Below are positions 1 to 6,892 of a stretch of DNA of 52,255 bases, in pieces; positions within the stretch are counted from its first letter, which is position 1, and every line of letters begins with the position of its first letter. A model generated the notes under the pieces. That model did not search any database. It was not told the origin of the DNA and was given only the letters and a program-made list of their open reading frames with translations. This DNA comes from Cyanobacteria bacterium GSL.Bin1 (GTDB lineage: Bacteria; Cyanobacteriota; Cyanobacteriia; Cyanobacteriales; Rubidibacteraceae): NCBI GenBank assembly GCA_009909085.1, contig JAAANX010000048.1, positions 1 through 52,255 on the forward strand, read 5' to 3'. The translations under genes and the position numbers were made by a program.

Positions 1-1
1 T

Positions 2-238
2 GATGCGTTTACCCTGGCACCAAAACGAGAATTTATTGAAGTTGTCAATCCCGAAAAAGTTCACCATATCTCGGAAAAATGGTACCCTATTGGCTCGGTT
101 AGTCAAGTTAAAAAATGTTTAAGCAGTAATGAAATTACAGGGGAAGACATTGTCTATTTTCCAAAAGCAATTTCTCAAAATCAGTCAACAATTTTTAACA
201 GTAATTTTTGGCAATTTACTAATAATTTGCTAGACTAA
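2..238 (+). CDS. Partial CDS, C-terminal end of an unknown protein
   Basis: An open frame runs in from the left edge and ends at TAA 236-238, giving 78 residues. It reads like real protein, with a mix of hydrophobic, charged and aromatic residues including SEKWYPIG and NSNFWQFTNNLLD. No family was recognised. The next gene starts 16 bases downstream on the same strand, so this may be the upstream member of an operon. The N-terminus is outside the window. Confidence 0.55.
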   Translation, partial: DAFTLAPKREFIEVVNPEKVHHISEKWYPIGSVSQVKKCLSSNEITGEDIVYFPKAISQNQSTIFNSNFWQFTNNLLD

Positions 239-254
239 AAGAGAACCTAGCAAT

Positions 255-908
255 ATGACAATAATGGCACAAACAAAAACTAAGAAAACAAGTATTCTGG
301 GCACTGTTCCCAAAGACTCTATTTTCAATCCCACGCCTACTTATAATCTGCGAAATGATTGCCAAGTCGGACAGTGGAAGCAAGGAGAAGATAATTTTAA
401 AGGAAATTCCCTGGAAATTTCACTTCTCAAAGCAAAAAAACACTATGGGAATTTGGGGGATACCAAAAAAGCCCATTGGTTGCAATTGTGGTTAGTAGCA
501 GCTCCCAGCGAAACTAAAATTCCCGCTAATACCGTGTGCTGCACTTACCTAAAGAGCCGTTCTCTAGAAAACATTGGAACTAAGCTCACGGAGTTGATGA
601 CCAATCAAATTGATCCAGGTACGGTTATCTTTACAGCCTTTTTTGAAAAAACCCAAGGGAAGATGGGAACTTACTACTATCTGAAATGGGACTGGCGTGA
701 ACGCGAAGGTGAGGCTGAGCAAAAGCAACTGGATCAGATCATCGAGTTCATCAATGGCGATCCGAGTTTAGTCGATACGGGGAAACCGAAAACCCTCATC
801 TGCACTGATGGGATGAGTTCAGAACAGATTGATGACCTAGACCCAGTAATCGACGCACTGGAAAACGACGAAGAGCTACCCCAGAAACAGCTTAACGGCA
901 ATCAATAA
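255..908 (+). CDS. Conserved-looking hypothetical protein
   Basis: A 217-residue soluble protein with no signal peptide or membrane segment. The first 10 residues are basic and the last 50 acidic (IDDLDPVIDALENDEELPQ). The middle holds the tryptophan- and tyrosine-rich stretches WLQLWLVAAP and YYYLKWDWRERE. The start at 255 has a weak GAGAA purine run about nine bases upstream; ATG 264 is an alternative. It precedes an exonuclease-like gene with a short gap that can form competing hairpins, so the two are probably co-transcribed. A single-strand or nucleic-acid binding role alongside the exonuclease is conceivable but not shown by any motif. I do not recognise the family. Confidence 0.75.
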   Translation: MTIMAQTKTKKTSILGTVPKDSIFNPTPTYNLRNDCQVGQWKQGEDNFKGNSLEISLLKAKKHYGNLGDTKKAHWLQLWLVAAPSETKIPANTVCCTYLKSRSLENIGTKLTELMTNQIDPGTVIFTAFFEKTQGKMGTYYYLKWDWREREGEAEQKQLDQIIEFINGDPSLVDTGKPKTLICTDGMSSEQIDDLDPVIDALENDEELPQKQLNGNQ

Positions 909-916
909 ACTTGACC

Positions 917-954
917 GGGAGAGGTTTTTGCCTCTCCCTTCTGAATTGGGAGAG
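917..954 (+). promoter_or_regulatory. Two mutually exclusive hairpins over the next gene's ribosome site
   Basis: Three arms lie between the stop at 906-908 and ATG 961: GGGAGAGG (917-924), CCTCTCCC (931-938) and GGGAGAG (948-954). The middle arm is perfectly complementary to both outer arms. The third arm is the Shine-Dalgarno sequence of the exonuclease-like gene, six bases before ATG 961. Pairing of arms 1 and 2 leaves the ribosome site free; pairing of arms 2 and 3 hides it. A ribosome stopping at 908 would partly cover arm 1. This could tie the level of the second protein to translation of the first. It is inferred from complementarity only. Confidence 0.5.
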
Positions 955-960
955 AACATG

Positions 961-1623
961 ATGCAAGTCAAAACCAAGGAAAATGGATCGCGTTGCTACA
1001 AGACGGAAACTGGAACTTACCCGTCTGTCACCACGATTCTTACCGCTACAGCAAGCGAGGCAGAACGGGCAAAACTACAACGGTGGATGCAGAAGCAAAA
1101 TCAGGTGAAAGGTTGGGGAGCTGCTCATCAGTATTGCAGCAATCGCGCCCAAGAGGGAAAGGACATCCACGCTGAGATTGCAGCTTATCTCGAAGGAAAG
1201 CACTCAGACCTTCCCGACTCACCCTTTACCAATAAAGCCCATTCTATGTTGCGGCTGTTCAAGCAAAGTCACTGCGGTGTCGAGCAATTTATTAGCCATC
1301 CCCACCCAAAAGGCTACGCGGGAACGCTAGACTTAGTAACGCCTTATGACACGGAGTTAACAGTATTCGATTGGACCACTTCTAAACGTCCGAAAATCAA
1401 GCAGTGGCTGAATCAAAAGTTCCTACAATGTACCGCTTACGCGATTGCCTACGGAAAGACCAATTGCAAAACCCCCACCCAAGTTGGTGTGATTGTTCTT
1501 ACTCCCACAGGGCTACAGTTATTTACTGATTCCCCGAAAGAATACGAGAAAGAATGGCGCGATCGCCTCCATCGTTTCTATACAGAGGAGTTGTGGCACG
1601 AATTGGGCTTAGAAATTAGCTAG
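961..1623 (+). CDS. PD-(D/E)XK exonuclease-like protein (RecB/MGME1-like)
   Basis: A 220-residue protein with the layout of small single-domain PD-(D/E)XK exonucleases of the RecB/Cas4/MGME1 type. It has an N-terminal PSVTTIL motif, a helix carrying GKDIHAEIAAYLEG, then GYAGTLDLV followed by FDWTTSK, which supply the D and the D-x-K catalytic strand. After these comes CTAYAIAYG, resembling the QxxxY helix with C in place of Q. ATG 961 is preferred over 928 and 958 because GGGAGAG sits six bases before it. Such enzymes trim single-stranded or recombining DNA ends, so a role in plasmid DNA processing is plausible. The family call is fairly firm; the substrate is unknown. Confidence 0.7.
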   Translation: MQVKTKENGSRCYKTETGTYPSVTTILTATASEAERAKLQRWMQKQNQVKGWGAAHQYCSNRAQEGKDIHAEIAAYLEGKHSDLPDSPFTNKAHSMLRLFKQSHCGVEQFISHPHPKGYAGTLDLVTPYDTELTVFDWTTSKRPKIKQWLNQKFLQCTAYAIAYGKTNCKTPTQVGVIVLTPTGLQLFTDSPKEYEKEWRDRLHRFYTEELWHELGLEIS

Positions 1624-1651
1624 TTTAGCCAAGGTAAAAGGCAACATTACA

Positions 1652-2497
1652 ATGACTTCAGCATCTGTCTTAAAAATGACTCAGCAGACCTTAAGTCTTG
1701 AGGAAGAACAGGAGCGACGCTATCTGGAGCGGAAAGTAGAGCGAGCTTTCTACGAAGCTGGAAAGAGCTTAGCTCAGTTGCGCGATCGCGGGCTTTATCG
1801 CAGCACCCACTCATCTTTCGAGCAGTATTGTCGCGATCGCTTTGGCTTCCAACGTCGCCACTCCTATCAGCTAATCGATGCAGCCAAAACTGTTGATAAT
1901 CTGATTCAACTTCTAGGAGTCGAAGATGGATGTGCGCCAATGGATCACATTTTACCCACAAAAGAGCGACAAGTGCGACCGCTCACTTCCCTAACGCCCC
2001 AGGAGCAGAAGGAAGCGTGGATGAGCGCGATCGCGAACGCCGATGGGAATGCTCCCTCCTCTCGCCAGGTTTCAGAAGCGGTACAAGTGATCCAAAAACG
2101 AACGATAGAAGCTACGGAGCCAAGCCCTCATAAAATTGGGGAAGTTTGCAAAATAAAAGCTAAAAATAATCCCGATCTCAGAGCAGTGAACGGATACGCT
2201 GGAATTATCAGGGAAGTTTATAATTACTCCTGTAGCGTAGAAACTCATATGGGTGAATTAACCATCAATAACCAGAACCTAGAATCCCTAAACGATGACC
2301 AAGCTGAAAATGAGCAAGCGGAACAATTGCTCAAACGGCTGTGGCGACTTCGGGAAGTGGAACAACTTGATCACGCAGCCGTTGCTCTTCTCAATTCTTT
2401 GGAAAAACAACATTCCCCACAACTCAACCCACTACAAGAGGCATTGTTACAAACAGTTGAGTCTTACTACAGCTATCAGGAATCAAACTTAATCTAA
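1652..2497 (+). CDS. ParB/KorB-like DNA-binding protein (cyanobacterial plasmid type)
   Basis: A 281-residue protein. Residues about 15-80 match the common cyanobacterial plasmid form LERKVERAFYEAGKSL, then RDRGLYRS, SFEQYCRDRFGF and RRHSYQLIDAA, an HTH-containing DUF3102/ParB-like fold. A second conserved segment follows near residues 100-145 (LPTKERQVRPLTSL, SSRQVSEAVQVI). The C-terminal third is Gln/Glu/Leu-rich and may be helical. It is probably a sequence-specific DNA-binding protein used in plasmid regulation or maintenance. It is not part of the ParMRC cassette further on, and no ParA ATPase is seen in the window. A similar segment occurs inside the response-regulator fusion at 20313-21644. 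An alternative start is ATG 1676. Confidence 0.65.
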   Translation: MTSASVLKMTQQTLSLEEEQERRYLERKVERAFYEAGKSLAQLRDRGLYRSTHSSFEQYCRDRFGFQRRHSYQLIDAAKTVDNLIQLLGVEDGCAPMDHILPTKERQVRPLTSLTPQEQKEAWMSAIANADGNAPSSRQVSEAVQVIQKRTIEATEPSPHKIGEVCKIKAKNNPDLRAVNGYAGIIREVYNYSCSVETHMGELTINNQNLESLNDDQAENEQAEQLLKRLWRLREVEQLDHAAVALLNSLEKQHSPQLNPLQEALLQTVESYYSYQESNLI

Positions 2498-2562
2498 TTC
2501 CGCTCCAAATCGCTCCCAACCTTGTTCTCTAACATTTTCTGATATACTTTATAAAAATAAGA

Positions 2563-2579
2563 TATCTTAGACAAAGATA
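2563..2579 (+). promoter_or_regulatory. Likely PadR operator
   Basis: An inverted repeat TATCTT-N5-AAGATA lies 29 bases before the PadR start, in a very AT-rich stretch that includes several -10-like hexamers (TATACT, TATAAA). PadR-family repressors often bind such ATATC/GATAT-type dyads at their own promoter, so autoregulation is likely. Confidence 0.5.
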
Positions 2580-2608
2580 ATATAGTTTCAGCCTTGTGAG
2601 AAATTGCT

Positions 2609-2968
2609 ATGAAGGAAGATAATGCTTTAGCTAAAACAATTAGTCGTTTCAGTGAGCTACCTCAAGTTTCACCAACAGAAGAACTTATCCTTCTCCTCCT
2701 ACATAATCAAGAATGTTACGGATTACAAATTATAAAGGCAATTGAACAGGCAACCCAAGGACAGAAAAAGCTCAATGTTGGCTCCCTTTATCCGACGCTT
2801 AACAAACTTGAAAAGAAAAATCTCATCACATCCTACTGGGGAGACGAAAAGCGACAAGAGCGAGGAGGAGCCCGTAGGAGATACTACCAAATTACGGAAA
2901 AAGGACGAGCTACCTGTCAAGCCAAGCAATCCCTACGAGAAAATTTACGAGACTGGAAACCAGCCTGA
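2609..2968 (+). CDS. PadR-family transcriptional regulator
   Basis: A 119-residue protein with the PadR winged-helix signature: EELILLLLHNQECYGLQIIKAI (helix 1, YG motif), then LNVGSLYPTLNKLEKKNLI (recognition helix and turn), a basic wing (KRQERGGARRRYY) and YQITEKGR. It has the usual length for a PadR with a short C-terminal dimer helix. PadR proteins repress their own operon and often an adjacent membrane or stress gene. A small membrane-associated ORF begins 13 bases after the stop and is probably co-regulated. The dyad at 2563-2579 is the likely operator. Confidence 0.88.
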   Translation: MKEDNALAKTISRFSELPQVSPTEELILLLLHNQECYGLQIIKAIEQATQGQKKLNVGSLYPTLNKLEKKNLITSYWGDEKRQERGGARRRYYQITEKGRATCQAKQSLRENLRDWKPA

Positions 2969-2981
2969 TTCAACCATAGAG

Positions 2982-3230
2982 GTGAAAACTTGGGTAAGTG
3001 AGTATATTACCTGCTTTGTCGCCTATTCTTTTTTCTCGAAAAGTGAACGCGAGGAGTGGATGGGCGATATCTATGAGATTAACTACGACCTCCTCTCACA
3101 AGGAAAACAGCGTTGGTTCGTTAACTTAGTTGATTTTACTAGAACGTTGTTTTTTCTGGTAGCGAAGTTGAAAATCACTTGGAATGAAGTTAAAAATTTT
3201 TTTGCTTTCTTGCTAGGTCGGGACAATTGA
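2982..3230 (+). CDS. Small membrane-associated protein downstream of PadR
   Basis: The frame is open from 2742 but overlaps PadR there, so I place the start at GTG 2982, just after the PadR stop (82 residues); ATG 3060 is the alternative. Visible pieces are SEREEWMGDIYEINYDLLSQG, QRWFVNLVDFTR, and a hydrophobic helix TLFFLVAKLKI followed by an amphipathic tail. PadR genes are commonly followed by a short membrane or permease-prefix protein whose stalk has an EREEW-GD-like motif, which fits. The start and function are uncertain. Confidence 0.5.
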   Translation: MKTWVSEYITCFVAYSFFSKSEREEWMGDIYEINYDLLSQGKQRWFVNLVDFTRTLFFLVAKLKITWNEVKNFFAFLLGRDN

Positions 3231-3254
3231 CATCTTTTGCAGACACTCTATAAC
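3227..3254 (+). promoter_or_regulatory. Sigma-70-like promoter for the thermonuclease gene
   Basis: TTGACA at 3227-3232 and TATAAC at 3249-3254 are separated by 16 bases, about 60 bases upstream of the nuclease start. The -35 box overlaps the stop codon of the preceding gene. Confidence 0.5.
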
Positions 3255-3314
3255 ATCACAGATAAAAAATTAAAGTGATACGACACTGTTACTAATTTAT
3301 ATAGGAGTTTAAAT

Positions 3315-3986
3315 GTGAACCGAGCAATCCCACCTTTAGTAGTTTTAACCTTCTCACTGCTTTTTTCTACCGTTGCCATTGCTCAATATCGAATACCAGC
3401 ACAAATTATCTCCACTGAAGATGGTGACACACTTACTGTTAGGCAAAATGGGGAGCACATTACCATTCGGCTAAGTTGTATTGATGCACCTGAAAGCAGT
3501 CAAAGCGGCGGTCAGGCTGCTGCCAACCGTTTGAAAGCACTGCTTCCTCAAGGGACGAAAGTGGAACTACGAACGGTTGAGACAGATAGATATGGCAGAA
3601 CCATTGCAGAAGTGTATAAGAACAATGTCTCAGTTAATTTGCAAATGGTACAAGAAGGACAAGCAGTGGTTTACGACCAATATTTAGATGCTTGTGAGGT
3701 GACCAAGGAGCAGTATCTAGACACAGAAGCTCAGGCGCGACATAGGAAGATTGGTTTTTGGGCTCAAGCTAATGCAGTGATGCCTTGGAAGTATCGCAGC
3801 GGTGAACGCACTAACACTAGCTCTCAACCAGAAACAAGCAGTTTACCAAACTGTGTTAATGGCGACTGTGACTGCTCAGATTTTGCGAGTCATGCCACCG
3901 CGCAACAGTTACTGGAAGGGAATCCTAGCGACCCACATCGGCTAGACGGGGACTCAGATGGCGTAGCTTGTGAAAACCTACTTTGA
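3315..3986 (+). CDS. Secreted thermonuclease (SNase family) with C-terminal excalibur domain
   Basis: A 223-residue exported nuclease. Residues 1-23 form a signal peptide ending at AIA. Residues about 27-150 match the staphylococcal-nuclease fold: [10 protein letters not shown] (metal-binding Asp), [10 protein letters not shown] (catalytic Arg region) and [13 protein letters not shown] Cys-rich linker leads to an excalibur domain at residues about 177-223 (NGDCDCSDF, then [17 protein letters not shown]), whose DxDxDGxxCE loop binds calcium. The start is GTG 3315 because the overlapping ATG runs straight into a stop; TAGGAG lies seven bases upstream. It probably degrades extracellular DNA. A second, broken excalibur fragment lies at 48694-48867, and both genes are followed by the same palindromic repeat. 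Confidence 0.88.
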   Translation: MNRAIPPLVVLTFSLLFSTVAIAQYRIPAQIISTEDGDTLTVRQNGEHITIRLSCIDAPESSQSGGQAAANRLKALLPQGTKVELRTVETDRYGRTIAEVYKNNVSVNLQMVQEGQAVVYDQYLDACEVTKEQYLDTEAQARHRKIGFWAQANAVMPWKYRSGERTNTSSQPETSSLPNCVNGDCDCSDFASHATAQQLLEGNPSDPHRLDGDSDGVACENLL

Positions 3987-3999
3987 TTTGGGGAGTAAC

Positions 4000-4046
4000 G
4001 CGCGATCTCATCTTCGATTCACTGACGCTTTGCGTCAATCACACCT
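4000..4046. repeat. Palindromic repeat element, copy A
   Basis: Copy A of an element also found at 6677-6719 and 48652-48694. It contains the small hairpin TGACGC-TTT-GCGTCA at 4022-4036 next to a TTCGATTC arm. It lies directly after the thermonuclease stop and before the convergent gene at 4058-4765, so it could serve as a two-way terminator. The outer arms are degenerate here. Confidence 0.6.
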
Positions 4047-4057
4047 GTAAAATCAGA

Positions 4058-4765
4058 TCATCGTTGCCCTTGCTGAGACTTATTCCTCTGGGTTTGTCGC
4101 TGCACGGCTTGAGAAGCTTGTTGCGTCGCTGCTTTAACATAAGCATTGATATTAGATTGTTTTGCCCCCTGTCGATGTTTCATCCGCTGCACATAGGGAC
4201 TCTGAGCGAGGAGGTAGGGGGCATTATTATCTGCTTTTTTTATTGCTGCTGCGACCACAGCCTCATCGAGCTTACGGGCAACGCGATCATCTTGTCCTGA
4301 ACGATCATAGAGCTGCTTATAAGTGAGGGTTTGATCCCCTGTTACCTGACGCGCCAAATCAGTATAGCGATCGCGCAACTGAGCTTTGTCGAACCCCTCG
4401 GCAACAGGAGGGAGATGCTCTATCTGAGCTTTCTCCTGAAGTGCCGAGCTTGCTTCCTGCACCGTTGCTTTCGTATAAGCCGTGATATAAGACTGCTTCG
4501 CTCCCTCCCGATGCAGTTTATTTTGAACGTAGGGACTCTGAGCAAGGAGGTAAGGGGCGTCCTTTTCTCCGTTTTGCATCGAGGCTGCCGTTACTTCGAC
4601 ATCCATCTTTCGAGCAAAGCGCTCATCCTCAGACACCCGCTGATATAACTTGTCATAAGTTACGTTTCTTTCCCCGGTTACTTGCTTGGCTAAGGCAGTA
4701 TAACGATTACGAAACTCTGCTTTCTTGGAATCGGGTGGAACGTAGGGCGGCTTAATTTCACTCAT
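4058..4765 (-). CDS. Tandem-duplicated protein related to the shared C-terminal domain
   Basis: A 235-residue protein made of two clear copies, residues about 16-115 and 126-225. Each contains RYTxLAxQVTG, then TYxxLYxR, xDxRxARKxD, APYLLAQSPYVQ, GAKQS, and a helical tail. The core LLAQSPYVQ then GAKQ aligns with ILSHDPHVQ then QG-EKAxKH of the C-terminal domain of the relaxase, Fic, 169-residue and 615-residue proteins. The tail is Gln/Arg-rich, as in those proteins. It lies 22 bases after parR, so it appears to be the third gene of the partition operon, which would link partition to the T4SS substrate set. The homology is remote and the function unknown. Confidence 0.7.
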   Translation of the reverse strand: MSEIKPPYVPPDSKKAEFRNRYTALAKQVTGERNVTYDKLYQRVSEDERFARKMDVEVTAASMQNGEKDAPYLLAQSPYVQNKLHREGAKQSYITAYTKATVQEASSALQEKAQIEHLPPVAEGFDKAQLRDRYTDLARQVTGDQTLTYKQLYDRSGQDDRVARKLDEAVVAAAIKKADNNAPYLLAQSPYVQRMKHRQGAKQSNINAYVKAATQQASQAVQRQTQRNKSQQGQR

Positions 4766-4787
4766 TTACTACCACCCGCCTTGATAA

Positions 4788-5210
4788 CTACTTACTGCTA
4801 AAACTAAAGAGCATTTCTCGGTCAATTTCACCTGGTAAGTCTGCTTCCTCTGGCTTAGGCTCTTGGGGCAGATCTGTTTCTGCTTTTTCCGGCTGCGGTA
4901 CTTGCTGAAATGATTGCGAAGCGGCAAATACACTTCCAAACTCGGAACGGTCTAAACCAAATGTATTAATTAAATGATTGAGATGATTCTCTAGCTGGTA
5001 AGCTGTTTTCTTTGCTACCTCTCGCGTTGTTTCTTGATCATACCCTTTTTGGTGATAAGCATAGGGTAGCCAACACAGACCTAAAGTATGGAGAATTAAC
5101 TGACGCATTGGCATTATTTCTTTAGAACGAGCAAAGTCGATAAGCATTTCGTCAGTTGTCCCCTTTTGAACTCTTTGGATACGCAACGTGAGGTCTTTTT
5201 GCTGTGCCAT
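4788..5210 (-). CDS. parR: ParR-like centromere-binding adaptor
   Basis: A 140-residue protein two bases downstream of the ParM-like gene, in the position parR holds in every parC-parM-parR cassette. It starts with a strand LTLRIQRV, a pattern of RHH proteins, followed by helices (DEMLIDFARSKE, MRQLILHTLG). Its acidic, proline-rich tail (KPEEADLPGEIDREMLFSF) ends in a hydrophobic helix, which in ParR proteins contacts the filament end. ParR binds the parC iterons, caps the ParM filament and represses the operon. The family call rests mainly on context and layout, since ParR sequences diverge fast. Confidence 0.65.
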   Translation of the reverse strand: MAQQKDLTLRIQRVQKGTTDEMLIDFARSKEIMPMRQLILHTLGLCWLPYAYHQKGYDQETTREVAKKTAYQLENHLNHLINTFGLDRSEFGSVFAASQSFQQVPQPEKAETDLPQEPKPEEADLPGEIDREMLFSFSSK

Positions 5211-5212
5211 GT

Positions 5213-6346
5213 TTATGCTGATACTTTACTTTCACTGCTTTTGGTTAACCAATTGAAAAGGCTATAGGCATCGGCTAAGCGATGGGCATCGGGGTTCTCA
5301 GGAGAAAAGTGAAAATCTTGAGCGACTAATTGGTTTAAATCACAAGACCAATGAAGCTCTGAGGTGGAAAACATACTCTCAATCTCAGAGGCAAAAAACT
5401 GAGCTGCTCCGCCCGATACAATCAGCTCGTCCACATCAAAGCGGTAGCTCCCTAATTGGGTATTTAGCCATTGCCCCACTACCTTCCAGTGATTCGTAGC
5501 TACTTTTTCAATCACTTGGGAAACTTGCTTAACTTGGAACTTTAGCTTTTCTTCGCTTCCCACCTTATTCCATAACAACTGCTGAATCTTGGTTGAATCA
5601 AACCGTCCCTGATAAATCGCTACAATTAAATCTTGGCTAGGGATGTTGCTTCCATCTAACACCGTTTCTTCTACCACTGCATCAACGACAAGATGAAAAC
5701 CTCGGGAATTACAGTCACTGGCTAGGTTTTGCCCTCCTTTATAAAAGAAAAAAGAGTTATTGTAGTGACCCATCACCAAACAAGCTATTCCCCGCTTTTG
5801 GAAAACCTCTTTTGGAAGTTGCATTTGGCGGTGCATTAGCAATCCGATTCCTTCGGGATTAATCTCAGAAGATTCCACCGAGCAACGGTAGGTTTCGCCT
5901 CGAAACCGAAACTTCGAGATACTTTTCGATAACTCTTTACTGAGTTCTTCCCGAGAAGCCCACTCGGAAAGCGGCAATAGTATCGAGTAAGCGATAGAAA
6001 ATTTATTTCCCAGTTCTGCCTTTTGCGCGATCGCGCCGATTACTGCTAAACATCGGGAAACCCCTTGAGCAACTTTCAGTTTTTCTCGCCCGAGTAAAGA
6101 GCGACCCTGATAAGTATCTTTGCGGGTAATAAATCCCAATGCTTGCCCGGCTCCATCGGAAAAGGTTAACCAAGCATCATTTTCTGGCTTTGCCTCACTG
6201 GGTTCAATCGCAGCGATGTCAGCCCGACTCAACTCAACAATTTCTGGCTCTAAAAATAGAACCTGTTTTTCTTTCCAGTCTGACCGTTGCCAGATTGATT
6301 TTACGAGTGATTTTCCGAGATCAATTACAACGTTTAAGTCTGCCAT
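5213..6346 (-). CDS. parM: ParM/StbA-type actin-like plasmid segregation ATPase
   Basis: A 377-residue actin-fold protein. Phosphate loop 1 is VVIDLGKSLVKS at residues 5-16, phosphate loop 2 is the variant LVMGHYNNSFFFYKGG near residue 190, and the adenosine loop is DELIVSGGAAQFF near residue 310. ParM polymerises with ATP and pushes plasmid copies apart through ParR bound to parC. The start ATG at 6346 fits an MADLNVVIDLGKS opening. Downstream are parR and the tandem-repeat gene. Upstream is an array of 11-bp repeats with the promoter inside it, exactly the R1 par layout. Confidence in the cassette is high because gene order, repeats and promoter all agree. Confidence 0.85.
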   Translation of the reverse strand: MADLNVVIDLGKSLVKSIWQRSDWKEKQVLFLEPEIVELSRADIAAIEPSEAKPENDAWLTFSDGAGQALGFITRKDTYQGRSLLGREKLKVAQGVSRCLAVIGAIAQKAELGNKFSIAYSILLPLSEWASREELSKELSKSISKFRFRGETYRCSVESSEINPEGIGLLMHRQMQLPKEVFQKRGIACLVMGHYNNSFFFYKGGQNLASDCNSRGFHLVVDAVVEETVLDGSNIPSQDLIVAIYQGRFDSTKIQQLLWNKVGSEEKLKFQVKQVSQVIEKVATNHWKVVGQWLNTQLGSYRFDVDELIVSGGAAQFFASEIESMFSTSELHWSCDLNQLVAQDFHFSPENPDAHRLADAYSLFNWLTKSSESKVSA

Positions 6347-6366
6347 TTGTTTTGAAGCGAGATGAT

Positions 6367-6538
6367 TTGAGAGTCTTTTGAGAGAGTTTTGAGGTTTTTT
6401 TGAGAGTCTTCTGAGAGAAGTTCTGAGCTAATTCTAACCCAACCTTCTTAGCTGATCAAGCTCGGTCTAATCTGAGAGTTTTTTGAGAGTTCCTTGAGAG
6501 TTCCTTGAGAGTTTATTAAGAGTCTTTTGAGCAAGTGT
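6367..6538 (-). repeat. parC: parC-type centromere: two arrays of six 11-bp iterons
   Basis: Twelve copies of a TTGAGAGTT-like unit stand in helical phase. GAG cores start at 6369, 6380, 6391, 6402, 6413 and 6425, and again at 6474, 6485, 6496, 6507, 6518 and 6529. The step is 11 bp throughout, with one 12. The two arrays flank a 45-bp stretch containing the parM promoter. R1 parC has two sets of five 11-bp repeats around the par promoter, so this is the same design with six per side. It should bind ParR and serve as both centromere and operator. Confidence 0.88.
6431..6459 (-). promoter_or_regulatory. parM promoter inside parC
   Basis: On the minus strand TTGATC (6459-6454) and TAGAAT (6436-6431) are separated by 17 bases, placed between the two iteron arrays. 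ParR bound to both arrays would cover it, giving autorepression. Confidence 0.7.
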
Positions 6539-6676
6539 ACTGAATTCTAGTTAGCTACCAAAACTCATATGACTTACACACAGCTTGTTTGACTAATACA
6601 AAAAATCTAAATTTATAAAAACATAGAATCGCGTTACTTAAAAATATTTCAATCAAGCTATTAAAAAAATTTCCCC

Positions 6677-6719
6677 ACGATCGAATCTTCGATTCGCTGA
6701 CGCTTTGCGTCAATCGCGC
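6677..6719. repeat. Palindromic repeat element, copy B
   Basis: This copy contains two adjacent hairpins: GAATC-TTC-GATTC (6683-6695) and TGACGC-TTT-GCGTCA (6698-6712). Outer CGATC/ATCG arms surround them. Compare copies at 4000-4046 and 48652-48694. Confidence 0.65.
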
Positions 6720-6821
6720 TTCGATTACTTCCAAATAGAAGTATCGCGCCGAGTGAAAATTAGCTTAAAATGGGTTAGGGAGCAGTGGAAGAGATATTTT
6801 ATTTAGAGTTTCGCACCTGAC

Positions 6822-6835
6822 GCAACTTTTGTTGC
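6822..6835. promoter_or_regulatory. Small hairpin upstream of the relaxase, possible oriT element
   Basis: GCAAC-TTTT-GTTGC is a perfect 5-bp stem followed by five A bases, 57 bases before the relaxase start. A role in relaxase binding is suggested by position only. Confidence 0.3.
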
Positions 6836-6892
6836 AAAAATGTACGTTAATTTCCTACAATATCTTAACTATAAGCATATCGCAACACCCTA

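Larger units (their letters stand above)
6541..6892. other. Intergenic region between parC and the relaxase, candidate oriT
   Basis: No gene is seen in these 352 bases. They hold palindromic repeat copy B (6677-6719), a further imperfect hairpin to about 6750, a small hairpin GCAAC-TTTT-GTTGC at 6822-6835, and an AT-rich stretch. In MOBF systems oriT usually lies just upstream of the relaxase gene and has a small inverted repeat near the nick, so the 6800-6890 segment is the best candidate. No known nic core was recognised. Confidence 0.4.

Noticed and set aside
2742-2981. Long N-terminal extension of the small protein after PadR
   Set aside because: It overlaps most of the PadR recognition domain out of frame and has no likely start; the shorter version from 2982 is kept.
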